Made by a program: the position numbers and the translations under genes. Below are positions 35,577 to 43,529 of a DNA stretch of 64,000 bases, piece by piece; position 1 is the first letter of the stretch, and the number at the start of each line of letters is the position of its first letter. The stretch is from the NCBI RefSeq assembly GCF_019931575.1, contig NZ_CP082923.1, forward strand, positions 1,054,001 to 1,118,000. Reading direction: 5' to 3'. Source of the DNA: Caulobacter segnis (GTDB lineage: Bacteria > Pseudomonadota > Alphaproteobacteria > Caulobacterales > Caulobacteraceae). Under the pieces are notes generated by a model that was given only the letters and a program-made list of their open reading frames with translations, did no database searches and had not been told where the DNA came from.

Positions 35577-36737
35577 CTAGAAGCGGCCGCGCGAGACTTC
35601 CGAGGCGGCCAGCAGGAAGGCGCCGGAGCCGTACAACTGGGTGTCGCCGGCCTCGACGTGATCGGGCGCGTAGCCGACCTGCTGCACCCAGCCCAGCTTG
35701 CCGTCCGGAGCCACGGCGTTGGCCAGGGCTGACCAGCCCAGGCGGGCCGAGCGGACGGACTTCGGATCCTTGAGCAGACCCTGGTTCACGCCCCAGGCGA
35801 GGCCGTAGACGAAGAAGCCCGTGCCACTGGTCTCGGGCGGGCTGTGCTCGGGGGCCAGCAACGACACCGACCAATAGCCGTCGGGCTTCTGCAGCGACAC
35901 CAGCCGCGCCGACATCTTGCGGAACAGGGCCACATAGCGCGGGCGATCTGGATGGTCGGCCGGCAGGGTCTTCAGGATGTTGACGATCCCGGCATAGGCC
36001 CAGCCGTTGCCGCGGCTCCAGAAGATCTTGCGGCCCTGGTCGTCGCGGCGGTCGAAATAGCGGCTGTCGCGGAAATAGAGGCTATCGCCCTTGTCCAGCA
36101 GGTACTCGGTGGTCGCCCAGAACTCCCTGTCGCCATAGGCGGCGTAGCGCGTGTCCTTTGTCGCCGCCGACAGGGCCGTCCAGGTCGGCGGCGCCATGAA
36201 CAGCGCGTCGCTCCAGCACCAGCGGACCTGGCAGGGCTGGTCTTCCGTGCCGTCGATGAACTTGAGGTCGGCGTGGGGCGGATCGGCCAGGATGGCGTCG
36301 AAGCGCGCCTTGACCGGGGCGATCTGGGCCGGGTCGCGATCGCGCAGGTTCAGCCACAGCCAGGTCTGGGCGATGACGTGGTCGTCGGCGTGCAGGGGGC
36401 GCTTGCCCAGGCCCCATTCCTGCTCAACGCCGTGGGCGCGCAGGGCCTGGGCGTAGCCCGTGTCGCCCGTCCGCTCCGCGAACGCCGCCAGGCCGACATA
36501 GAAGGCGCCCTGGATCCAGCCGCGCGGGTTCTGCGTACCGGCGCGGTGGGTCTGGACGTAGTCGAACTGGCCGTCCATGTGGCGCAGCTGCCAGTCGGCG
36601 ACGGCGCGGCCCAGGGTCAGGGCGGAGGCGGCGGGGTCGGCGACCTCGATCGATGGCGGGGACGCAACGGGCGCGGCGCTCACGTGCGAAGCGGCGAAGG
36701 CCAGGCAGGCCAGGGCGGCGGCGACCGTCGAGCGCAT
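35577..36737 (-). CDS. Secreted GH105/GH88 unsaturated uronyl (rhamnogalacturonyl) hydrolase
   Basis: 386 residues from the ATG at 36737, with an excellent GGAGGGGAG site. A signal peptide ends H-V-S-A-A-P. The (alpha/alpha)6 toroid shows R-P-L-H-A-D-D-H-V-I-A-Q-T-W (catalytic aspartate region), F-I-D-G-T-E-D-Q-P and the family hallmark F-W-S-R-G-N-G-W-A-Y. These enzymes hydrate the 4,5-unsaturated uronic acid left at the non-reducing end by a polysaccharide lyase, releasing the keto-uronate. It is divergent from a lyase gene with a shared operator-like site at 36857-36867, so the two act in sequence in the periplasm. Confidence 0.87.
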   Translation of the reverse strand: MRSTVAAALACLAFAASHVSAAPVASPPSIEVADPAASALTLGRAVADWQLRHMDGQFDYVQTHRAGTQNPRGWIQGAFYVGLAAFAERTGDTGYAQALRAHGVEQEWGLGKRPLHADDHVIAQTWLWLNLRDRDPAQIAPVKARFDAILADPPHADLKFIDGTEDQPCQVRWCWSDALFMAPPTWTALSAATKDTRYAAYGDREFWATTEYLLDKGDSLYFRDSRYFDRRDDQGRKIFWSRGNGWAYAGIVNILKTLPADHPDRPRYVALFRKMSARLVSLQKPDGYWSVSLLAPEHSPPETSGTGFFVYGLAWGVNQGLLKDPKSVRSARLGWSALANAVAPDGKLGWVQQVGYAPDHVEAGDTQLYGSGAFLLAASEVSRGRF

Positions 36738-36856
36738 CTTGTTCTCCCCTCCAGTTTCCATCCGGAGCGCCTCTCGCGGGCGCTCTCGATCAACGAAGGT
36801 TGTCTTACCGATTCCGGCCCGACGAGGCAAATTCCCCGGAACCGAACTGACCAATC

Positions 36857-36867
36857 TGGTCAGGCCA
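36857..36867. promoter_or_regulatory. Putative FadR/UxuR-type operator between hydrolase and lyase
   Basis: TGGTCAGGCCA, the same 11 bases as at 42149-42159 in front of the mannonate dehydratase. It lies 120 bp before the hydrolase start and 59 bp before the lyase start. Upstream, CTGACCA (36847-36853) and TGGTCAG (36857-36863) form an outer inverted repeat overlapping the site. Confidence 0.6.
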
Positions 36868-36926
36868 ATCCTTGCGCGTTCGCGGCTCCGCGCTAAGGTG
36901 CGCGCAAAGTTCCCAGGGAGGGGCCC

Positions 36927-38198
36927 ATGATCTCCGCTTCGTTCCGCGCCGTGGCGCTGGTCGCCGGCCTGACCACGCTGGCCTTGAGCGCCCCGCCGGC
37001 CCTGGCCAAGGACGCGGTCTGCAAGGCCGACGACGGCTACGCCGCCGCCTTCGACGGCCGCCGCACCTTCCGCTGGAAGCCCCAAGCGCTAGAGGCGGCC
37101 AAGGCCGGCGTGAGCGGTCCGGCGCTGTCTCCGGCCTACCGGGCCCTGATCGCCCGCGCCGACAAGGCCCTGGCCGGGCCGGTCTACAGCGTCGTCGACA
37201 AGAGCCGCACGCCGCCCAGCGGCGACAAGCACGACTACATCTCGATGGGCCCGTACTGGTGGCCCGATCCCGCCCAGCCGAACGGCGAGCCCTATGTCCG
37301 CAAGGACGGCGAGGTGAACCCCGAGCGCGACACCAACGCCTTCGACGCCGGCCGCATGGACGCCATGGCCGGCGCGGTCGAGGCCCTGTCGCTGGCCTAC
37401 TATTTCACCGGCAAGAGCGCCTATGCGACCAAGGCCGCCCAGTTGCTGCGCGTCTGGTTCCTGGACCCGGCCACGCGGATGAACCCGTCGATGACCTATG
37501 CGCAAGGCGTGCCCGGCCGCACGCCGGGCCGGGCCGAGGGGGTGCTGGACACCTACCGCCTGCTGCGCGTCGTCGAGTCGATCGGCGTCCTGGCCCCCTC
37601 CAGGACGCTGACGGCGGCTGAGCAGAAGGGCCTCGAGGCCTGGTTCGGCGACTACGCGGCCTGGATGCAAACCGCCCCGACGGGCCGGCAGGAGCGCGCG
37701 GCGCGGAACAACCATGGCGTCTGGTACGACTACCAGTTGGCCACCTTCGCCCTGTTCGCTCGCCAGCCGGACTTGGCCAGGACCGTGCTGGCCGGCGTTG
37801 GCAAGGGCCGTATCGACCCGCAGATCGAGGCCGACGGCAAGCTGCCCGAGGAGCTCGCCCGCACCAAGGCGCTGCACTACAGCTACTTCGCCCTCGAGCC
37901 CCTGGTCGGCATGGCCGAGCTGGGACCCTGCGTCGGCGTCGACCTGTGGAACTACAAGGGCCCGAAGGGGCAGGGGATCCGCGTCGCCTTCGGCTACCTG
38001 GCCCCGTTCGTCGGGAACGAGGCGGCCTTCCCCTACAAGGACCTCAAGCCGCAGGACGCCACCCGCGAGGCCCTGCCGCTCTACGACCTGGCCGCCCGGG
38101 CCTATGGCGACGCCGGCTTCGCCGCCAAGGCCGAGCTGATCGCCCGCCAGGCGCCGGCGGCGCAGAGCCGCCTGACCATCGCGCCGTACGGCCGGTAG
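36927..38198 (+). CDS. Secreted alginate-lyase-fold polysaccharide lyase (uronan lyase)
   Basis: 423 residues; GGGAGG precedes the ATG. A signal peptide ends P-P-A-L-A-K near residue 28. The alginate-lyase domain (alpha toroid) shows Y-W-W-P-D-P near 110, N-x-x-R-D-x-N-A-F and the N-N-H-G-V-W-Y-D-Y-Q motif with the catalytic His/Tyr near 255-263. Members of this fold depolymerise alginate or glucuronan by beta-elimination; PL5 and PL38 are the closest candidates. With a neighbouring unsaturated-uronyl hydrolase, GH2 glucuronidase and mannonate dehydratase, a glucuronic-acid polymer is more likely than alginate. Confidence 0.82.
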   Translation: MISASFRAVALVAGLTTLALSAPPALAKDAVCKADDGYAAAFDGRRTFRWKPQALEAAKAGVSGPALSPAYRALIARADKALAGPVYSVVDKSRTPPSGDKHDYISMGPYWWPDPAQPNGEPYVRKDGEVNPERDTNAFDAGRMDAMAGAVEALSLAYYFTGKSAYATKAAQLLRVWFLDPATRMNPSMTYAQGVPGRTPGRAEGVLDTYRLLRVVESIGVLAPSRTLTAAEQKGLEAWFGDYAAWMQTAPTGRQERAARNNHGVWYDYQLATFALFARQPDLARTVLAGVGKGRIDPQIEADGKLPEELARTKALHYSYFALEPLVGMAELGPCVGVDLWNYKGPKGQGIRVAFGYLAPFVGNEAAFPYKDLKPQDATREALPLYDLAARAYGDAGFAAKAELIARQAPAAQSRLTIAPYGR

Positions 38199-38274
38199 CT
38201 TTTTCCGCCGCGCCGGTGTCGGATGCGGCGACTTCGGCCCGTTCCTTGGTTCGAAAGCCGAGGAGGAGTTCGAG

Positions 38275-38880
38275 ATGAGAAAGCTGAAAGTCGCCGCCTT
38301 CGTCAGCCTGGACGGCGTGATGCAGGCCCCGGGCGGGCCGGAGGAGGATACGTCGGGCGGCTTCGCCTTCGGCGGCTGGCTGCCGCCGATCACCGACGAG
38401 GCGGTCGGCCAGGCGGTCGGGGACCTGTTCGAGAAACCGTTCGACCTCGTCCTGGGGCGGCGGACCTACGACATCTTCGCCGGCTACTGGCCGCTGCACG
38501 ACGACCACCCGATCGGCAAGGCGTTCAACGCCGCGACCAAGCACGTCGCCACCCGCGATCCGGACTTCAAGCTGTCGTGGAACAACAGCCGGGGACTGGG
38601 CGCCGACCCCGTGGCCGAGATCAAGCGGCTGAAGGCGCAGGACGGTCCCGACCTCCTGACCCAGGGCTCGGCCGACTTCCTGAAGACGCTGTTCGCCGCC
38701 GACGTCGTCGACGACCTGCAGACCATCACCTTCCCGGTGATGCTGGGCGACGGCAAGCGCCTGTTCCAGACCGGCGTGGCCCCGCGCACGTGGCGGCTGA
38801 CTGAGGCCAAGGTCACCCCCGGCGGCTCGGTCGTCGGCCGTTACGCCCGGGCGGGCGCGGTGGAGACGGGCAGCTTCTAG
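38275..38880 (+). CDS. RibD C-terminal / dihydrofolate-reductase-fold protein
   Basis: 201 residues with a strong GAGGAGGAG ribosome site. It starts R-K-L-K-V-A-A-F-V-S-L-D-G-V-M-Q-A-P, typical of the YyaP/YwjB group, with F-D-L-V-L-G-R-R-T-Y-D-I-F in the NADPH-binding half and V-D-D-L-Q-T-I-T-F-P-V-M-L-G-D-G-K-R-L-F near the end. A cytosolic NADPH-dependent reductase is implied; the substrate is unknown. It stands alone in the uronate region and its stop shares CTAG with the convergent DUF1294 gene. Confidence 0.87.
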   Translation: MRKLKVAAFVSLDGVMQAPGGPEEDTSGGFAFGGWLPPITDEAVGQAVGDLFEKPFDLVLGRRTYDIFAGYWPLHDDHPIGKAFNAATKHVATRDPDFKLSWNNSRGLGADPVAEIKRLKAQDGPDLLTQGSADFLKTLFAADVVDDLQTITFPVMLGDGKRLFQTGVAPRTWRLTEAKVTPGGSVVGRYARAGAVETGSF

Positions 38881-39203
38881 GAGATCCGAAGCGCCGCGAG
38901 GCGGGCCCGGACGGCCACCGCGGTCTCCGGGTCGCCCAGCCAGAGGATCGCCCCGACGATCAGGACCACCTGCGCCAGGGTGATCAGCCACAACCACGTG
39001 CGGAACGGCTCCTTGCGAGTCTTGTGCCGAAACAGCCGCCGGGCCGCGAAGGCCCCGGGCGTCCCGCCCAGCGCGGCCAGGCCCAGCAGTGTCTTCTCCG
39101 GCACGCGCCGATCACCGCTGGCCGCGCGCCGCTTGTCGCCGGCGAAGACCGCGAAGGTCAGCGCGTTGATGGCGAGGAGGTAGAGCGCGAGCAGCGTGAG
39201 CAT
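38877..39203 (-). CDS. DUF1294 membrane protein
   Basis: 108 residues from the ATG at 39203. An N-terminal membrane segment (L-T-L-L-A-L-Y-L-L-A-I-N-A-L-T-F) is followed by F-A-G-D-K-R-R-A-A, R-V-P-E-K-T-L-L-G-L-A-A-L-G-G-T-P-G-A-F, the R-H-K-T-R-K-x-P-F motif and a second membrane segment: the complete DUF1294 pattern. Many members carry a cold-shock domain in front; this one does not. Function unknown. Confidence 0.85.
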   Translation of the reverse strand: MLTLLALYLLAINALTFAVFAGDKRRAASGDRRVPEKTLLGLAALGGTPGAFAARRLFRHKTRKEPFRTWLWLITLAQVVLIVGAILWLGDPETAVAVRARLAALRIS

Positions 39204-39300
39204 GTCGCTAGCATGGGGCGGCGGCGTTACCGATCGATTGTGGGGGAATGTCTGGGATGGGTGGGGAGCTGCCGTTGCCATTCCGTGTAGCGGGCTTGCC

Positions 39301-39849
39301 CTACACTGAATTCGATTTCGCTTGTGGCCTCTCAGTGGGGAAAGCTTTTCGATGTTCGATGACAGCTCGGTGGAAGACTCTACGTCGAACCCAGTGGTTG
39401 CGACCAAAGGTGTCAACAAAGCCAACGCGTTCCAACTCGTCAGCTAAGAACCCGCCGCGCTCAAAAGGGAAATGGAGTTGCAGTTCTTCGCCAACATCAA
39501 TCGCTTTCGGCAGCCCTCCACTAAATGGACCATGCGACGTGTAGGGCTCGAATGGAAAATTGTGGATCGGATTGAGCACGCCCATAGCTCTTCGCTTAAA
39601 GAAGCGACGACGGCCGCGAACGATTGCCATGTGAGCTTTAACTGAACCAGGGCCATGATTAGTTATAACCATCGTCAGAAAAGGGGCGCTAGGCTCCTCG
39701 CCCTGCTGATAACTTCTCATCACCCCAAAACTCACCTCTACTTTTGGCTTGGGGTAAATGAACTTCGACCAGACATTCCAAATGAACGAGGCCAATGCAA
39801 CGCAGAATGAAAGCAAACTGATCGCCAATGCCCAGTCGGCCGTTGTCAT
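39301..39849 (-). CDS. Uncharacterised protein with one N-terminal membrane segment
   Basis: 182 residues from the ATG at 39849, which gives M-T-T-A-D-W-A-L-A and then a clear membrane helix (residues ~8-30); the rest (P-K-V-E-V-S-F-G-V, M-V-I-T-N-H-G-P-G-S-V-K) looks like an immunoglobulin-like beta-sandwich facing away from the membrane. I do not recognise a family. The DNA is noticeably less GC-rich than its neighbours, with no good ribosome site, which suggests acquisition. Confidence 0.6.
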   Translation of the reverse strand: MTTADWALAISLLSFCVALASFIWNVWSKFIYPKPKVEVSFGVMRSYQQGEEPSAPFLTMVITNHGPGSVKAHMAIVRGRRRFFKRRAMGVLNPIHNFPFEPYTSHGPFSGGLPKAIDVGEELQLHFPFERGGFLADELERVGFVDTFGRNHWVRRRVFHRAVIEHRKAFPTERPQAKSNSV

Positions 39850-40011
39850 ATGCCTGCATGCTCTGTCTGAGGGCTCTGCGTTAGCAGAGAACGTCGCGAG
39901 GGGCAGTGGGCAGATCAAGTCTTCAGCTGTGGGCGCAGTACCGAAGGCGGACCTCTCCGCCGGCCTGCTTGGGTGGGTAGCTGAACTCAAGCGCCCCCTT
40001 AGTGGCGGCTG

Positions 40012-40344
40012 TCAGAGTATGACGCCTTGGCGATAGGCGATTTTCGCAGTTCCGCGTGCGCGGGTGCCGCGCTTCGTTGCGATGATCGAGATCGGCCTCT
40101 CAATTCGACACCACAGGTGACCCTTGCACTCGTCCAACTCAAGTCGGGGTGTCGTGCTCGTTTCGACATGCAGGTCGAGCCGGGTAGGGTCTGAACCGAA
40201 ATTACGCACGACCGCGTCGGTGCCTAAGACACGCTCGACCGTCTCTTTGATGAATGCGGCCTCGGCATCCGATAGTGGCCACGGAGCGACTGGTTGGAGC
40301 GGCGGCTTTGCTGCGGGCATGATCTGAGCATAGGTGCCGAACAT
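40012..40344 (-). CDS. Uncharacterised small protein
   Basis: 110 residues; the ATG at 40344 or the one at 40320 may be the start, neither with a clear ribosome site. The sequence has L-S-D-A-E-A-A-F-I-K-E-T-V-E-R-V-L-G, then T-R-L-D-L-H-V-E-T-S and L-W-C-R-I-E-R-P-I-S-I, and a basic C terminus, so it is a plausible soluble alpha/beta protein. No family recognised. It lies 160 bp upstream of the previous gene on the same strand, and both have lower GC than the flanks. Confidence 0.5.
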   Translation of the reverse strand: MFGTYAQIMPAAKPPLQPVAPWPLSDAEAAFIKETVERVLGTDAVVRNFGSDPTRLDLHVETSTTPRLELDECKGHLWCRIERPISIIATKRGTRARGTAKIAYRQGVIL

Positions 40345-40593
40345 GGCCTATGCCAATGTCCGCAACGGGTCGAAAGCCGACCTCCCAGGTCGGACCCAAC
40401 CTTACATCTCTTGAAGGCAGCAGCGTGCCGGACTGACCAGGTCAGTCAAGGACCGCCCTCCGGGGCGGCCGCTGCGCGGCGGCGAAGCCGTCCTTGAGTG
40501 ACCTGGACAGCCCGGCGATCGTCTCGCCGTGAGATGTAAGGATGGCTCCCTTCCTGACGGGAAAGGGATGCTCGCGGAGGGGGTCGCCCATCT

Positions 40594-40782
40594 GAATCCC
40601 TCTCCCATGGGGAGAGGGCGGGGCCCGCGCCGTAGGCGTGGGAGGGTGAGTGGGTAGGCGAAGCCCGTGGGTGATCCTGGCGCGGGTCGGGGAGGCAGTG
40701 CCGGTACGCCGGCTGAGGGTGTAACCACTCACCCTCCCAAGCTTCGCTTGGGCCCCTCCCTCTCTCTAAGAGAGAGGGATTC
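40594..40782. repeat. Long inverted element of two REP-like units (REPIN/MITE-like)
   Basis: Terminal inverted repeats GAATCCCTCTC/GAGAGGGATTC (40594-40604 and 40772-40782) enclose inner perfect 15-base inverted arms (40639-40653 and 40725-40739). Each outer end also folds on itself: CCCTCTCCC/GGGAGAGGG and CCCTCTCTC/GAGAGAGGG. The two ~60-base halves align as inverted copies. The sequence differs from the GCGAAAGC-type elements at 20.7 and 29.2 kb. No open frame. Confidence 0.8.
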
Positions 40783-41014
40783 ACGGGGATTGAGCCGTCT
40801 CTATCCTCGGAATTCGCGAGATCGACTTCAGCGAAATCAATCGCCTGTCGATTTTTAGACGCCGCTGAATGATCCGCGTTGAATCCCGTGGCCATACTTG
40901 TCCTTGTCCCCGTCGCAAGGGGAGGGCGCTTGGATCCGGCCCGAAGCGGCGGCGGGGAGCGGGGCCGCTTTCGGTTCCCGGCAGGTCCGAAGGCCGTCAT
41001 GCGTGATGTAAAGA

Positions 41015-41180
41015 CGCCGCCCTGGCAATGCCAAGGCGGTGGGATCCACGCCCGTCCGGGGGGAGCAGATAACGCTCACGCCCGCCGTCCTCATGGAAAC
41101 AACAGCCTGGCGGAGCGGACGGTCGAGCCGAAACGCAAACACACGCTCACGGTATCCGGGGTCGTCCGGCCGCTCCGTCG
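41015..41180 (-). ncRNA. Possible structured RNA downstream of the GntR gene
   Basis: The 475 bp between the inverted element and the GntR stop (40783-41256) hold no convincing gene. On the minus strand there are paired GGAGCGG/CCGCTCC segments (41170-41176 with 41112-41118), a GAGC/GCTC hairpin near 41070 and a strong CCGCC...GGCGG hairpin at 41017-41039 followed by TCTTTA, like a terminator. It might be a small RNA or just the gntR 3' end. It could not be assigned to 6S, tmRNA, RNase P or a riboswitch class. Confidence 0.25.
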
Positions 41181-41256
41181 CCTCCCCACACCTTCAGTGG
41201 TCAGCCGCGTGAAGCGGGAAAGCCGTGTCCCATGAAAGGGCGAACAGATGCGTTCC

Positions 41257-42033
41257 CTAGATCGCCGATCGTCTCGCCAGCTCGGTCCGGCGCGCGGCCA
41301 CCTCGTTGCGGGCCCGTTCCAGGGCGTCGATCTCGGTGGCGGTCAGCAGGTTGTCGATCACCCGGCCCAGATGCTCGCGCATGGCGTTGCGGGCGCCGGC
41401 CGGGTCGCGTTCGCGCAGGGCCAGCAGGATCTCCTGGTGGTCGTCGATGCGCGGGCGCACGCCGACCTGGCGGGCGCGCTCCAGCATGGCGCGGCACAGG
41501 GGCGACTTGTAGCGCAGGTCCCAGAGGTTCTCGACGACGGTGACCAGGGCGCTGTTGCGGCTGGCGCGGGCGATGGTGACGTGGAAGCGGCGGTCGGCGC
41601 GGTCGCCCTTCACGTTGTTGTCGTTCTCCACGACCATGTCGTCGAGGATGGCGGTCAGCTCGGTCAGCTCCTCGTCGGTGATGGTCGCGGCGGCCAGGGC
41701 GGCGACCTCGCCCTCGATCAGGCGGCGAGCCTCGGTCAGCTCGAAGGCGCCGATGTCAAGGTCCGGAACCGGCGCCTCGGGGCGCGGGGCCTCGGTGACA
41801 TAGACGCCAGAACCGTGGCGGGCCTCGACCAGGCCGCGGATTTCCAGGGCGATCATCGCCTCGCGCACGGTGGGGCGGCTGACCTTGTAGTCCTCGGCCA
41901 GGTCGCGCTCGGACGGCAGGCGCTGGCCGGGGCGGTGCACCCCGTCGCGAATCGCATCGGCGATGGAGTTGGCCACCTGCTGGTAGAGCTTGCGGGTTTC
42001 GGTCGTGGACGTGGTCATTTTCTTACTATCCAT
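41257..42033 (-). CDS. GntR regulator, FadR/UxuR subfamily
   Basis: 258 residues; an ATG at 42018 is an alternative start. The winged helix lies at about 15-85: L-Y-Q-Q-V-A-N-S-I-A-D-A-I, L-P-S-E-R-D-L-A-E-D-Y-K-V-S-R-P-T-V-R-E-A and L-V-E-A-R-H-G-S-G-V-Y-V. The C-terminal FCD domain has E-A-R-R-L-I-E-G-E, the metal-ligand pattern D-R-R-F-H and A-x-x-A-M-R-E-H-L. FadR-subfamily proteins bind TGGTNNNACCA-type palindromes and respond to acidic ligands, in UxuR/ExuR the hexuronate intermediates. It is divergent from mannonate dehydratase with two such palindromes between, so it is probably the local uronate repressor. Confidence 0.92.
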   Translation of the reverse strand: MDSKKMTTSTTETRKLYQQVANSIADAIRDGVHRPGQRLPSERDLAEDYKVSRPTVREAMIALEIRGLVEARHGSGVYVTEAPRPEAPVPDLDIGAFELTEARRLIEGEVAALAAATITDEELTELTAILDDMVVENDNNVKGDRADRRFHVTIARASRNSALVTVVENLWDLRYKSPLCRAMLERARQVGVRPRIDDHQEILLALRERDPAGARNAMREHLGRVIDNLLTATEIDALERARNEVAARRTELARRSAI

Positions 42034-42105
42034 CCGAACGCCGCGCGTGGCGACGCAGCCGGTTGCATGGGTCTAGACCCCGCTAAAGCGCACACATTCG
42101 CCCAA

Positions 42106-42120
42106 AGTGGCAAGGCCACT
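42106..42120. promoter_or_regulatory. Putative GntR operator, distal to manD
   Basis: AGTGG-CAAGG-CCACT, 5-base inverted arms with the TGG...CCA core of the FadR family; 41 bp (about four helical turns) from the second site at 42146-42162. Confidence 0.55.
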
Positions 42121-42145
42121 AGCATCTTGCCTGATAAGTCTGTAG

Positions 42146-42162
42146 AAGTGGTCAGGCCACTT
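42146..42162. promoter_or_regulatory. Putative GntR operator, proximal to manD
   Basis: AAGTGG-TCAGG-CCACTT, perfect 6-base arms around the core TGGTCAGGCCA. It lies 27 bp before the manD ATG, positioned to block transcription or initiation. The same core recurs at 36857. Confidence 0.65.
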
Positions 42163-42188
42163 TTGGTCACGCTTAGCTCATTAGGTCC

Positions 42189-43400
42189 ATGCTGAAGATC
42201 ATCGACGCCAAGGTCATCGTCACCTGCCCCGGCCGCAATTTCGTGACGCTGAAGATCACGACCGAGGACGGGACTACCGGCGTCGGCGACGCCACCCTGA
42301 ACGGCCGCGAGCTGGCGGTGGTCAGTTATCTGAAAGATCATATGATTCCCTGCCTGATCGGTCGCGACGCGCACCAGATCGAGGACACCTGGCAGTTCTT
42401 CTATCGCGGCTCGTACTGGCGCGGCGGTCCTGTGGGCATGAGCGCCCTGGCCGCCGTCGACATGGCGCTGTGGGACATCAAGGCCAAGGTGGCGGGCCTG
42501 CCGCTGTACCAGCTGCTGGGCGGGGCCAGCCGCACCGGCGTCACCGTCTACGGCCACGCCAACGGCGAGACGATCGACGACACCATCGCCGAGGCGGTGA
42601 AGTACAAGGCCATGGGCTATAAGGCTATCCGCCTGCAGACCGGCGTGCCGGGCCTGGCCAGCACCTACGGCGTCTCGGGCGACAAGATGTTCTACGAGCC
42701 GGCCGATGGGAACCTGCCGACCGAGAACGTCTGGTCGACGGCCGCCTACCTGCAGCATGCCCCCAAGCTGTTCGCCAAGGCCCGTGAAGTGCTGGGCTGG
42801 GACGTGCACCTGCTGCACGACGTCCACCACCGCCTGACCCCGATCGAGGCCGCCCGCCTGGGCAAGGACCTGGAGCCCTACCGCCTGTTCTGGCTGGAGG
42901 ACTCGGTCCCGGCCGAGAACCAGGCCGGCTTCCGCCTGATCCGCCAGCACACCACGACGCCGCTGGCCGTGGGCGAGATCTTCTCGAACGTCTGGGACTG
43001 CAAGACCCTGATCGAGGAGCAGCTGATCGACTACCTGCGGGCCACGGTGCTGCACGCGGGCGGGATCACCAACCTGAAGAAGATCGCCGCCTTCGCCGAC
43101 CTGCACCACGTCAAGACCGGCTGCCACGGCGCCACCGACCTGTCGCCGGTGACCATGGCCGCGGCCCTGCATCTGGGCATGGCGATCCCGAACTTCGGCC
43201 TGCAGGAATATATGCGCCACACGCCAGAGACGGACGCGGTGTTCCCGCATGGCTACACCTTCAGCGACGGCATGCTGCACCCCGGCGACAAGCCGGGCCT
43301 GGGCGTCGACATCGACGAGACCCTGGCCGCCAAGTACGACTACAAGCGCGCCTATCTGCCGGTGAACCGCCTGCAGGACGGAACCATGTTCAACTGGTAA
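42189..43400 (+). CDS. manD: D-mannonate dehydratase, enolase superfamily (ManD)
   Basis: 403 residues, the exact length usual for ManD. Metal ligands D211 (H-L-L-H-D-V-H-H), E237 (W-L-E-D-S) and E263 (V-G-E-I-F) correspond to the characterised D210/E236/E262 set, and the Y-x-R and H-x-x-T-D-L elements of the family are present. It dehydrates D-mannonate to 2-keto-3-deoxygluconate in the cytosol, the last step before KDG kinase in the glucuronate pathway. ManD enzymes with this sequence type are the catalytically efficient kind. The glucuronate isomerase and mannonate reductase genes are not in this window. Confidence 0.93.
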   Translation: MLKIIDAKVIVTCPGRNFVTLKITTEDGTTGVGDATLNGRELAVVSYLKDHMIPCLIGRDAHQIEDTWQFFYRGSYWRGGPVGMSALAAVDMALWDIKAKVAGLPLYQLLGGASRTGVTVYGHANGETIDDTIAEAVKYKAMGYKAIRLQTGVPGLASTYGVSGDKMFYEPADGNLPTENVWSTAAYLQHAPKLFAKAREVLGWDVHLLHDVHHRLTPIEAARLGKDLEPYRLFWLEDSVPAENQAGFRLIRQHTTTPLAVGEIFSNVWDCKTLIEEQLIDYLRATVLHAGGITNLKKIAAFADLHHVKTGCHGATDLSPVTMAAALHLGMAIPNFGLQEYMRHTPETDAVFPHGYTFSDGMLHPGDKPGLGVDIDETLAAKYDYKRAYLPVNRLQDGTMFNW

Positions 43401-43401
43401 A

Positions 43402-43412
43402 GCCAAATTGGC
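43402..43412. promoter_or_regulatory. Perfect palindrome after manD
   Basis: GCCAA-A-TTGGC, two bases after the manD stop codon and extendable to AAGCCAA/TTGGCTT. It may be a weak transcript-end hairpin or an extra binding site for the regulator, given the TTGGTC/CCAA site 27 bp further on. Confidence 0.4.
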
Positions 43413-43438
43413 TTGACAACTAATTGATGGCGGCGAGA

Positions 43439-43451
43439 TTGGTCATGCCAA
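43439..43451. promoter_or_regulatory. Putative GntR operator before the secreted lyase-like gene
   Basis: TTGG-TCATG-CCAA is a perfect palindrome with core TGGTCATGCCA, matching the sites at 42149 and 36857 at 9 of 11 positions or better. It lies 79 bp before the ATG of the following gene. Confidence 0.65.
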
Positions 43452-43529
43452 CTCGCCGCCGTTCGACGTTTCGCGTCGTCGTGGCGTTCCAGAAAACAGA
43501 CCCGTTCAGGCGGGCGTCACGAGCGACCG

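Noticed and set aside
40432..40446. ACTGACC-A-GGTCAGT as another GntR operator.
   Set aside because: It is a perfect palindrome, but its half-sites face the opposite way from TGGTNNNACCA and no uronate gene starts nearby.
40855..41142. 95-codon minus-strand open frame after the GntR gene.
   Set aside because: No ribosome site or recognisable family; its length is within chance for this GC content.
41015..41230. 6S RNA, tmRNA, RNase P RNA or a riboswitch at this place.
   Set aside because: None of the conserved core sequences of these classes could be recognised; only generic hairpins are visible.
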